Under the pieces are notes generated by a model. It did not search any database. It saw only the letters and a list, made by a program, of their open reading frames with translations, and was not told where the DNA came from. This document shows positions 1 to 6,720 of a DNA stretch of 64,000 bases, piece after piece; the first letter of the stretch is position 1, and every line of letters begins with the position of its first letter. The DNA lies in NCBI GenBank assembly GCA_934489735.1, contig CAKSSR010000004.1, positions 1 through 64,000 on the forward strand, given 5' to 3'. The position numbers were made by a program, and so were the translations under genes. The stretch comes from an uncultured Eubacteriales bacterium. GTDB taxonomy: Bacteria; Bacillota; Clostridia; Oscillospirales; Acutalibacteraceae.

Positions 1-308
1 ATCCTGATAATCTGCCAGAAGTATCACATTTAGATGAGACAAGAACAAACAATCGTGTTGATAATTTGGTGTGGAGTTCACATAAAGATAATTGTAATAT
101 GCCTTTAATTAGAATCAGGCACGGACAAGTTACTTCAAAGGGCCAAAATGGTAGAGCTATTCCTGTGGAGTGCGATGGTGTTATTTTTGAAACCGGAACG
201 GAATGTGCTAAATTTTACGGTATAAAACAAAACACTATGTTGCACTGGTTGGCTTGCCCAGAAAAAATGCCCATAGAGTGGAAAGAAAAAGGACTAAAAA
301 GACTCTAA
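1..308 (+). CDS. HNH homing endonuclease, C-terminal part (cut by window edge)
   Basis: The reading frame is open from base 3, so the 5' end lies outside the window. The visible start reads PDNLPEVSHLDETRTNNR followed by VDNLVW, the second half of an HNH_3 nuclease domain (His, then Asn-x-x-Asn-L). After it comes a DNA-binding module of about 45 residues: F-E-T-G-T-E-C-A-K-F-Y-G-I, then W-L and MP-x-E-W-x-x-KGL. The same module closes both GIY-YIG proteins at 48651 and 51309. The gene is probably free-standing or intron-borne; what it interrupts is not visible. Family assignment is fairly sure, target unknown. Confidence 0.8.
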   Translation, partial: PDNLPEVSHLDETRTNNRVDNLVWSSHKDNCNMPLIRIRHGQVTSKGQNGRAIPVECDGVIFETGTECAKFYGIKQNTMLHWLACPEKMPIEWKEKGLKRL

Positions 309-370
309 AACGCTACTGACAGAGATAAGGAAACATGGGATAAATTGTGGGAAAACAGGGAGAGGTATTT

Positions 371-613
371 ATGAATGATATTCAGCTCAAAGCATTAAAC
401 GAAATGATTGGAGCTTGTATTGAAAATGGTGGAGATGCCGGAGGCTCTTATAATTCATGCCCTGACAAATGTAAAGCCAAAATTGATGAATTTTTAATTT
501 TAATGGGCGAGAAGTATTTATGCATCAGCGAAGATAAAAACAATTTTAACTGGCCCTGCGTAACAAGAACAGACGTTGAGCAATCAACGGAAATTTGGGA
601 AAAAGATTTTTAA
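371..613 (+). CDS. Hypothetical protein, 80 aa
   Basis: The start is the ATG at 371 behind AGGGAGAGG; a GTG at 347 is in frame but has no good ribosome binding site. The protein starts MNDIQLKALNEMIG and has a Gly/Asp-rich patch and three cysteines (C15, C29, C33) in its first half, then an acidic C-terminus. I do not recognise the family. It sits between the HNH remnant and the promoter at 621, whose -35 box begins 7 bases after its stop, so it belongs to the upstream transcription unit. Confidence 0.6.
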   Translation: MNDIQLKALNEMIGACIENGGDAGGSYNSCPDKCKAKIDEFLILMGEKYLCISEDKNNFNWPCVTRTDVEQSTEIWEKDF

Positions 614-620
614 CAACCCT

Positions 621-649
621 TGACAACGGCCTTTTAGTGTGGTATTATC
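621..649 (+). promoter_or_regulatory. Sigma-A promoter P1 with inverted repeat around the -10 box
   Basis: TTGACA at 621-626, a 17-base spacer ending in TGG (extended -10), and TATTAT at 644-649. The start of transcription should fall near 656. GGCCTTT in the spacer (629-635) can pair with AAAGGCT downstream (659-665, one G-U pair), extended by a bulge and three more pairs. The local transcript would instead begin with a small AGGC-TTT-GCCT hairpin (661-671). AGGAGG at 678-683 lies outside the stem, so this is a weaker version of the design at 4936 and 10954. Confidence 0.8.
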
Positions 650-690
650 ATTACATCAAAAGGCTTTGCCTATTATGAGGAGGTTTGTAT

Positions 691-1347
691 ATGTACGAAC
701 AGTATACTGATAAGCAGATTGTTGAGATGTTGAAACCGAAGTTGGAAAAGTTAGGTTGGGGGATTGTTGTTAATAATGACCTTTATTCTAGCACTATTAA
801 AATGATTGCTACCATCTACCGTTCAGCTTATATCCGTGGTCAGCTTGGTCGAAGTTTTATTATTGGTGAGAAGAAAACCAAAGAACTCGTAAACCCTTTT
901 AAGGTGGGCGATAAGGTAAAATTTCTTGGTATTAGTATTGAGGATAAAGAAGCCTTGAGCAATAGGTGGTTCTATCCACCCGTGAATACTGTTGGTGAAA
1001 TTGTAGAGTCTGACCTTGTTTTTTGCCTTGTTCAGTGGCCCAAGGGTACCACTTCTGGTGATGGAATATGGCGTTGTCGGCACAATTATCTTGAAAAAGT
1101 AACTGAGCATTGGGTTCCTGTAAACGACGACGGTAGTAACGTCAAGAAAGACGATTATGTGCGTTATACTGAGGAGCATAAACATAAAAACAGCCCTGAA
1201 TATTATCCTGCCAAAGATATGATTGGTAAGGTAATTAAAGTTTGTAGTAACCAAACTTGTTTTGTCCAGTGGCCTAAAGGGTCTACCAGTGGCAATGATA
1301 AGTGGTATGCTACTTGGTTTGACCTTGAGGTGCTTGTATGCGAGTAA
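691..1347 (+). CDS. Hypothetical protein with two SH3-like repeats
   Basis: The start is ATG 691, seven bases after AGGAGG; a TTG at 685 is also in frame. The protein (218 aa) has a short helical N-terminus (about 1-65) and two copies of a beta-rich unit of about 70 residues. Each runs VGD/KKDD-x-V, YPP/YPA, VGEIV/IGKVI, then the near-identical QWPKGTTSG and QWPKGSTSG followed by an aromatic-rich end. The layout resembles an SH3 or KOW-type fold, but I infer no ligand. It is the first gene behind promoter P1 and overlaps the RecJ-like gene by 10 bases, so the two are probably translated together. Confidence 0.7.
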   Translation: MYEQYTDKQIVEMLKPKLEKLGWGIVVNNDLYSSTIKMIATIYRSAYIRGQLGRSFIIGEKKTKELVNPFKVGDKVKFLGISIEDKEALSNRWFYPPVNTVGEIVESDLVFCLVQWPKGTTSGDGIWRCRHNYLEKVTEHWVPVNDDGSNVKKDDYVRYTEEHKHKNSPEYYPAKDMIGKVIKVCSNQTCFVQWPKGSTSGNDKWYATWFDLEVLVCE

Positions 1348-3059
1348 AACCCCTACTATCTAAAATCAACCCAGACACATTTATTGAGGATTATCTACAA
1401 GCTCATGGCATTGAACAAATTGACCTATACCTCAGTCCAGAAGAAGGATGCTTAGACAACCCTCGATTCTATCCTAATATGGATAAAGGGTCTGAACTGC
1501 TGAAGCAAGCGGTTGAGAATGATTGGAAGATTGGGCTTGAAGTCGATATTGACGTTGATGGCAACTGTTCCGCAACACTAATCCGTCAATTTTTAAATAA
1601 GCAATATAATATTGACCCAATCATTTATATTCGCAAAGGTAAGTCCCATGGTCTAAGAGCAAATACAGGTGAAGATATCGTGCAACAGATGATTGCGGAT
1701 AAGATTCAACTGTTGATTGTACCGGACGCGGGAATGAACGATAAATCAGAAGCCAAAAATTTACTAGATAATGGTTGTAAGGTTCTTTGTTTAGACCATC
1801 ATGAACAATCGGTTGATAATCCTTATGCTGTAATTGTTAATCATCATTTATTAGATGAATGGAAAGGGCTAGAAACCGGTAATATTTATCATTGGTTTGA
1901 TAAGACAAAAGCAGAAGAACCCCTTGAAAACTTGAATCCATTAAATTATAACTTGTCAGGCACAGGCGTAACGGCTAAGTTTGTTGAGTATTATTGTCAA
2001 AAATATGGCTTATTCATTCCTTATATGGATGACTTAGTTGCAATGTCTATCATTTCCGATTCTTGTGACATTACAAGTATGGAAAATAGATATTATGTTC
2101 ATCACGGATTATATAATGTTCAAAACCCGCTAATTCAAGCTATGCTGCCTAATGCCGTTAAGCGTTACGGCCTGACTCCAACAGGTTATAGTTGGGCTAT
2201 GATTCCCTTAATCAATGCCGTATGTCGTGAAGAAGAAACGGATAACAAGTATAAAATTTTTGACGCTTTTAGTGGGCATGGCGATATTGAAGAAGCATTA
2301 AAAATTTGTCGTTTCGCTCATCGTCGGCAAAGTGAAGCCGTAAAGCAAGCAGTTGAAGAAATCGAGCCTAACCTTGATATAAAGCACAAAGTAATTATTG
2401 GCTTTGCTGATAAGAGTTTTGCTAATCAAGTTGGTTTGATTGCTAATAAATTCCAAAGCAAATATCATAAGCCTGTTATCTTGCTTCGTGAAGCTGATTC
2501 TACAACATGGTCAGGAAGTTTGAGAAGTCCGGTTAGCCTAAGAGAAGAAATCAATAGTTCTAATCTTGCTAATGCTTTGGGCCACTCGATGGCGTGTGGT
2601 GTCTTGGTTCATAAGTCCAATCTAAACAAACTAATCAATTATCTTGATAGTCTTGATATTTCAACCAATCCTGAAATTGATGTAGCTGGGTATGTCACCC
2701 CTAAACAAATCAATAACAAGCTATGTAAGGTTTGTGAAAATAACGCTGAATTGTGGGGTCAGGGGCTTAGAGAACCCACCTTCTACATTAACACTGAGAT
2801 TGACGAAACCAATGTACAGGTCTTTGAAAAGCGCACTACAACAGTAAAAATTACAGTAAATGGCGTTGATTTTCTGTTGTTTTTGGCTACCCCCGAACAA
2901 GTAGACAAGTTAACACAAAAGGGTAAAAAAAGCCTATCTTTAATTGTAACTTTATCTACAAATGAATGGAATGGTGTGGTTAAGCCCCAAGGCAAGATTA
3001 AGCAGTTTGAGGTTGATAAGATGGAGGATAAAGGTGAGAGTTGGGAGGATGATTTTTAA
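1338..3059 (+). CDS. recJ: RecJ-like single-strand DNA exonuclease (DHH family)
   Basis: The protein has 573 residues, about the length of bacterial RecJ. The DHH phosphoesterase motifs are present: DIDVDG at 70-75 (motif I), PDAG at 129-132 (motif II) and LDHH at 152-155 (motif III), which bind the metals used to hydrolyse single-stranded DNA 5' to 3'. A DHHA1-like region follows, with GFADKSFANQVGLIANKF near 355-372, then a C-terminal OB-like region. The family acts in recombination and repair. Here the gene starts a replication block and overlaps the gene before it by 10 bases. The DHH assignment is firm, the exact substrate is inferred. Confidence 0.88.
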   Translation: MRVKPLLSKINPDTFIEDYLQAHGIEQIDLYLSPEEGCLDNPRFYPNMDKGSELLKQAVENDWKIGLEVDIDVDGNCSATLIRQFLNKQYNIDPIIYIRKGKSHGLRANTGEDIVQQMIADKIQLLIVPDAGMNDKSEAKNLLDNGCKVLCLDHHEQSVDNPYAVIVNHHLLDEWKGLETGNIYHWFDKTKAEEPLENLNPLNYNLSGTGVTAKFVEYYCQKYGLFIPYMDDLVAMSIISDSCDITSMENRYYVHHGLYNVQNPLIQAMLPNAVKRYGLTPTGYSWAMIPLINAVCREEETDNKYKIFDAFSGHGDIEEALKICRFAHRRQSEAVKQAVEEIEPNLDIKHKVIIGFADKSFANQVGLIANKFQSKYHKPVILLREADSTTWSGSLRSPVSLREEINSSNLANALGHSMACGVLVHKSNLNKLINYLDSLDISTNPEIDVAGYVTPKQINNKLCKVCENNAELWGQGLREPTFYINTEIDETNVQVFEKRTTTVKITVNGVDFLLFLATPEQVDKLTQKGKKSLSLIVTLSTNEWNGVVKPQGKIKQFEVDKMEDKGESWEDDF

Positions 3060-3746
3060 TTGAAAATAAATGAACTTTATAAACAAGCCGATTATAAAGA
3101 TAAGACGGGTATGATATTTAATGCTGATTGTCTTGATATTATGGCTAAGATGGATGACGGGTCGGTCGATTTTACTCTTACCGATATTCCTTATGACGCT
3201 GTAAATCGAGATAGTAACGGACTAAGAAATCTTGATAAAGGTAATGCTGATATTATTACCTTCGACCTTGATGAGTTTCTTAAACAGGTGCTAAGAGTTA
3301 CTTCCAATTCTATTTGTATCTTTTGCGGCAAGGAGCAATTTAGTCAAATCTATAAATTCTTTGCCGATATTAGTAAAGGTACAGTACGCCCGATTATTTG
3401 GGAAAAGACAAACCCAAGTCCTATGAACGGTCAGTATATTTATTTGAGTGGCGTTGAGATGTGTGTATGGTATAAGAAGCAAGGGGCTAAAACATTTAAC
3501 GCTCATTGTAAAAACACTGTGTTTCATTATCCCAACGGTCGGAGTAAGTTGCATCCTACTGAGAAGAATCATGCTTTGCTTGAAGATTTAATTAAGGATA
3601 ATACAAATGAAGGACAAACTGTATTTGACCCTTGTTGCGGTAGTGGTAGTCATTGTTTTGTAGCAAAGAATCTTGACCGTAAATATATTGGTGTTGAATT
3701 GGATAAAGGTTATTTTGATGTGGCTATTAAAAGGATGGGAGGATGA
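3060..3746 (+). CDS. DNA methyltransferase (N6-adenine/N4-cytosine type), orphan
   Basis: The gene starts at TTG 3060, directly after the recJ stop, with GGGAGG about 12 bases upstream. The 228-residue protein has the amino-methyltransferase motif IV as DIPY (42-45; the usual form is DPPY) near the N-terminus. The AdoMet-binding motif I, FDPCCGSGS, lies near 189-197 and is followed by YIGVEL. This beta-class order (IV before I) is typical of pfam01555 enzymes. No restriction enzyme is nearby, so it probably protects phage DNA from host nucleases. It is one of two such enzymes (see 6019). Target sequence unknown. Confidence 0.85.
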   Translation: MKINELYKQADYKDKTGMIFNADCLDIMAKMDDGSVDFTLTDIPYDAVNRDSNGLRNLDKGNADIITFDLDEFLKQVLRVTSNSICIFCGKEQFSQIYKFFADISKGTVRPIIWEKTNPSPMNGQYIYLSGVEMCVWYKKQGAKTFNAHCKNTVFHYPNGRSKLHPTEKNHALLEDLIKDNTNEGQTVFDPCCGSGSHCFVAKNLDRKYIGVELDKGYFDVAIKRMGG

Positions 3747-3753
3747 TTTTTTG

Positions 3754-4098
3754 ATGAAATACGAATTTCATGTAGGCGATTATGTGGAGACTAAAGATGG
3801 TAAAGTTGGTTATATTACACAAGTAGCTTTTTCTAATGAAGCTAAACGCTGGTGCTCTATGCGTATTATGTGTAGACAAAATGACTTTATTATTAGTTTT
3901 GAAGGATATGAAGATTTAATTCCTGATAGATTTAACCGCATCGGCCAGTATGATTTCACAAAAAAGAACCGGATTGAGCATCTTCCCGAAGCGAGTATTA
4001 CCACGGCGTGGTTTAACGAGAACAACATTATTCGGAAAATAAATGAGCTTGTTGAGGCCGTAAATCGGTTGGAGGAGAAAGTTAATGAAATGGCATAA
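3754..4098 (+). CDS. Hypothetical protein, 114 aa
   Basis: The start is ATG 3754 behind GGGAGGATG, which lies inside the last codons of the methyltransferase gene. The first 70 residues (HVGDYVETKDGKVGYITQVAF and on) look like a small SH3/KOW-type beta barrel. The end is a predicted helix, INELVEAVNRLEEKVNEM, likely a short coiled coil for oligomerisation. It overlaps the next gene by 14 bases, so translation is coupled. No function is claimed. Confidence 0.65.
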   Translation: MKYEFHVGDYVETKDGKVGYITQVAFSNEAKRWCSMRIMCRQNDFIISFEGYEDLIPDRFNRIGQYDFTKKNRIEHLPEASITTAWFNENNIIRKINELVEAVNRLEEKVNEMA

Positions 4099-4288
4099 AG
4101 TTGAGGATTATCCGGTTGGGTCGGATGAGTATGTTTTGGTTTCTACAAATCGTACACGTGCTGGTTGTGTCGTAGCCAAATTGATTGATGGACTTTGGGA
4201 CGATAAGCTTTGGGACAATGGGCTTGGAGTGTGCATTTCAGCGTCACTAACAGACCGCTGGTGCCATATTGATTTATCGGAAGATTAA
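4085..4288 (+). CDS. Small hypothetical protein, DUF551-like pattern
   Basis: This 67-residue protein starts MKWHKVEDYPVGSDEYVLVS, has a central GLWDDKLWDNG and ends with DRWCHIDLSED. An opening Trp, a D/E-x-V-L-V-x strand and a closing W-x-x-I/L resemble small DUF551-type phage proteins that are common in phages and prophages; the match is by eye only. It overlaps the preceding gene and is followed two bases later by the next start, so it belongs to a tightly packed early operon. Confidence 0.6.
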   Translation: MKWHKVEDYPVGSDEYVLVSTNRTRAGCVVAKLIDGLWDDKLWDNGLGVCISASLTDRWCHIDLSED

Positions 4289-4289
4289 A

Positions 4290-4598
4290 ATGACTTACTT
4301 AGAATTTCTTGAAAGAGTAGTAGATGAGCTTTCTAAGATTGTAAAAGGCTCGGTCAAATTAGAGATTCCTGCAAACTTTTTTAAACAGCCTGATTTAGAA
4401 GCCGCATATATTGAGGTCATGTTTAACAAAGCGAACTTTTCTGTGTGTTTTAACTGTGGCATTAACAGTGAAGTCAACGTTTATTATCGCTATCTTTGTG
4501 ATTATGGGGACGCAGAATCTTATATCGGTTATTGCGTGGAATGGCTACGAAATTGCTTAGAGTCTCAAATTTTGAAACTTTTTGTTGGAGAGGATTAA
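4290..4598 (+). CDS. Hypothetical protein, 102 aa
   Basis: The start is ATG 4290, one base after the previous stop, with only a weak GGAAG upstream, so coupling is likely. The protein is acidic and mixed alpha/beta: MTYLEFLERVVDELSKIVKG is an amphipathic helix, and a VCFNCG and several aromatic residues sit in the middle. I do not recognise a family. It is the last intact gene before a decayed reading frame and a gene-free stretch. Confidence 0.6.
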   Translation: MTYLEFLERVVDELSKIVKGSVKLEIPANFFKQPDLEAAYIEVMFNKANFSVCFNCGINSEVNVYYRYLCDYGDAESYIGYCVEWLRNCLESQILKLFVGED

Positions 4599-4599
4599 A

Positions 4600-4844
4600 A
4601 TGGCACGACTTAAATACCATCCACGAATAAACGAATATCGTGGTAAAATAGAATCAAAGAAGATTGGGTAAAAGAACAGTTTGACAAAGAATATGAGTTG
4701 GTTTGGAATGGGCATAGTCATTTTGCTTTGAATAAAGACACAGGCGAATATTTCTACATCTTCAAAACGTTGAGATACTTATGTCCAATTAGTGAATTTT
4801 GGCAATATAAGAGACTTGGGCACAAGTCCCTTGTTAAGGAGTAA
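4600..4844 (+). pseudogene. Frameshifted small gene
   Basis: An ATG at 4600 opens MARLKYHPRINEYRGKIESK and hits a stop after 23 codons. A second frame overlapping its end continues from about 4646 with coding-like sequence (IKEDWVKEQFDKEYELVW and on, about 65 codons) to a TAA at 4842-4844, without its own start or ribosome binding site. One net frameshift near 4645-4665 would restore a protein of about 80 residues. A 16-codon ORF (4855-4905) follows and may be another remnant. Sequencing error or programmed frameshifting cannot be excluded. Confidence 0.55.
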
Positions 4845-4935
4845 AATATGGCATATGACTGATGTGTTACTTACCTTTTATGTGAACGGTGAGGCACCAT
4901 CCTAAAACACTTTTTAAATAAATTGAATAAACCTA

Positions 4936-4964
4936 TTGACAACTCCTTTCATTTGTGCTATAGT
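4936..4964 (+). promoter_or_regulatory. Sigma-A promoter P2, spacer complementary to the RBS
   Basis: TTGACA at 4936-4941, a 17-base spacer ending in TGC, and TATAGT at 4959-4964. The expected transcription start is near 4971. It drives the membrane protein at 4993. The spacer is complementary to the ribosome binding site downstream (see the stem at 4938-4989). The 90 bases between the decayed gene and this promoter hold only a 16-codon ORF. Confidence 0.85.
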
Positions 4965-4989
4965 ATAAGCAATCAAGAAAGGGGTTGTT
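4938..4989 (+). promoter_or_regulatory. RNA stem that would hide the RBS in readthrough transcripts
   Basis: GACAACTCCTTTC (4938-4950, within -35 and spacer) pairs with GAAAGGGGTTGTT (4977-4989): 13 consecutive pairs, of which two are G-U on the sense RNA. The second arm contains the ribosome binding site AAAGGGG of the gene at 4993. A transcript started near 4971 lacks the first arm. It could instead form a small hairpin (CAA 4974-4976 with TTG 4985-4987) that shows the site in its loop. Confidence 0.7.
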
Positions 4990-4992
4990 TTC

Positions 4993-5718
4993 ATGTTAAA
5001 ATTTATTGGTTTATGGGAATATAAATTTGAAGAATTATGTCTTTTTTCATGCATTTTGAGTATATTTGATATATTTTTCCTTATTTTTTTCTCAATACTG
5101 GGGATAATATGTCTTTATGCAATTAATGATATAGAAGAGCTTATACGACATAAAACACAGATTTTTCAATATATGATAACAATGTCCGCTGTTTCATTGA
5201 TTGGCGGCGGCGTTATAGGTATTATAGTTTTTGCAATCATTTGTGGTCTCTTTAGTGCTATTGTAAGTGCTATTGTATATGTTTGTAAAAAATCAGAAAT
5301 GAAGCGAAGATATACTGAATTTAATAATACCGTAGAAGATAAAAATCACAGTTATGTTAAAGTTACTTCTATGGATTTTGGGACATTTGAAAGACTAAAC
5401 ATTGTTTCACCAGAAAGATTCTGCACTATTACAACTTTTAATAAAAATTGTTATTATAGACTTGATAACTATATGGTGCGAATTACATTTCCTACGCTGA
5501 ACGATTATCATAAATATATTGGATGGTGTAATGGTTTGGAAAAAGAAGAAAAGCGTCAAAAACAAGCAGAACGGCATAAGGCCAATATTGAAACTATGGA
5601 AATGATTCTTGAGCAAGCTCAAAAAGATATTGATAATTTACGCAAGCAATCAGAAAATGAAATTAAACAGGCTGCAAGCACGATGAAGGAAGTGTTTGAG
5701 CGTCTAAAAAGTAGCTGA
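4993..5718 (+). CDS. Membrane protein with cytoplasmic coiled coil
   Basis: The protein has 241 residues and starts at ATG 4993 behind AAAGGGG. Residues about 16-43 are strongly hydrophobic (F/L/I-rich). A second hydrophobic stretch at about 60-98, with GGGVIG in it, could span the membrane once or twice. A basic KKSEMKRR follows. The last 80 residues are a charged coiled coil (EKEEKRQKQAERHK to the end). There is no signal-peptide cleavage pattern. The gene has its own promoter and a regulated leader. A role in takeover or superinfection exclusion is possible but is only inference from its topology and placement. Confidence 0.75.
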   Translation: MLKFIGLWEYKFEELCLFSCILSIFDIFFLIFFSILGIICLYAINDIEELIRHKTQIFQYMITMSAVSLIGGGVIGIIVFAIICGLFSAIVSAIVYVCKKSEMKRRYTEFNNTVEDKNHSYVKVTSMDFGTFERLNIVSPERFCTITTFNKNCYYRLDNYMVRITFPTLNDYHKYIGWCNGLEKEEKRQKQAERHKANIETMEMILEQAQKDIDNLRKQSENEIKQAASTMKEVFERLKSS

Positions 5719-5798
5719 TTGCTGGAGGAGTAATATAAAATTCAGTCGATACAATTTTTAATAGAGAAATCTGCGGTTTAATTTTTAGGAGGGGTTGG

Positions 5799-6050
5799 AT
5801 GATTGATTATAACAAGTTGATTCAACTGGCAGAACAGGTAAAAGCAAAGGCTAATAATGATATATGCCTTTATTTTTCTGAAAGGGTATATAACGCCCAT
5901 AAAGATGAAATTTCTAAATTGCCTTATTCAATCAAAGTGTATCCAAATGAAGCTGGGCGTTTTCAAGAAGATAATGTTTATGTTGTAAGTAAGAAGGATA
6001 TATTTGAGGAGGGGTTGGATGTACCAGCTTTACAATGGCGATTGTCTTGA
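5799..6050 (+). CDS. Hypothetical protein, 83 aa
   Basis: The start is ATG 5799 behind AGGAGGGG. It reads MIDYNKLIQLAEQVKAKAN, a helix, then strands around YNAHKDEISKLPYSIKVYP. The last ten codons run into the next gene: the methyltransferase start and its ribosome binding site lie inside this frame, so the C-terminus may be an extension caused by fusion of two genes. The 15 bases AGGAGGGGTTGGATG at its start recur at the start of the next gene. Bases 5719-5798 hold only a stranded GGAGGAG and no gene. Function unknown. Confidence 0.6.
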   Translation: MIDYNKLIQLAEQVKAKANNDICLYFSERVYNAHKDEISKLPYSIKVYPNEAGRFQEDNVYVVSKKDIFEEGLDVPALQWRLS

Positions 6051-6720
6051 AGTTATGCTCAAGCTACAAGCACAAAATATCAAGGTAGATGCGGTAATTT
6101 GTGACCCGCCCTATAATATCGGTCAAGCCGAATGGGATAACTGTTTTGATATTAAAACCGCCATGGTTTATGTAAAATCATTGCTTAAACCAAATGCCAA
6201 TATTGTACTATTTCAAGGTTGGTCAAATGTGTGTAAGACCAAAGCAATTATGGATGATTTGTTCACTATACAAGATTGGATTATTTATGATAGAATCAAA
6301 GGGCGTGGAGGAAAGAAACATTTAGTATCTACAAGAGAAGATATATTGTGGTATAGTAATGGAACAGATTATACATTTAACAAGATTCCTTCCACAATCA
6401 AGAAAAAGACTGGCGGATTAGGAATGAAGAATGGTTGTGAATTTAGAGCTTTAAGCAATGTCTGGACGGATATTAGTCCTATTGTACCATGGAGCAAAGA
6501 AAGAGTAAAACATCCAACACAAAAGCCTGTGCAACTTATGGAGAGATGTGTTGAATTATGGACTAATCATGGCGATACCGTGCTTGACTTTTGTATGGGT
6601 TCAGGTAGTACGGGTGTTGCTTGTTTGAATACGGGTAGGAATTTTATTGGGATTGAGTTAGATGAAGGGTATTTTAAGATTGCGGAAGAAAGGTCGAGAG
6701 AGGTAATAAAAAATGAATGA
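6019..6720 (+). CDS. DNA methyltransferase (N6-adenine/N4-cytosine type), orphan
   Basis: The start is ATG 6019 behind GAGGAGGGG; a longer frame from 6004 is less likely. The 233-residue protein starts MYQLYNGDCLEVM and has DPPY at 29-32 (motif IV, catalytic). Motif I, LDFCMGSGSTG, lies near 190-200 and is followed by FIGIELDEGYF. It also has the conserved KHPTQKP just before motif I. This is the standard beta-class arrangement for a phage modification enzyme. It differs clearly from the enzyme at 3060, so the two probably mark different sites. It overlaps the polymerase gene by 8 bases. Confidence 0.9.
   Translation: MYQLYNGDCLEVMLKLQAQNIKVDAVICDPPYNIGQAEWDNCFDIKTAMVYVKSLLKPNANIVLFQGWSNVCKTKAIMDDLFTIQDWIIYDRIKGRGGKKHLVSTREDILWYSNGTDYTFNKIPSTIKKKTGGLGMKNGCEFRALSNVWTDISPIVPWSKERVKHPTQKPVQLMERCVELWTNHGDTVLDFCMGSGSTGVACLNTGRNFIGIELDEGYFKIAEERSREVIKNE

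Noticed and set aside
823..1254. 143-codon minus-strand ORF opposite the repeat protein gene
   Set aside because: It lacks a ribosome binding site and family features and is the shadow of the plus-strand gene, whose repeats and start site are clear.
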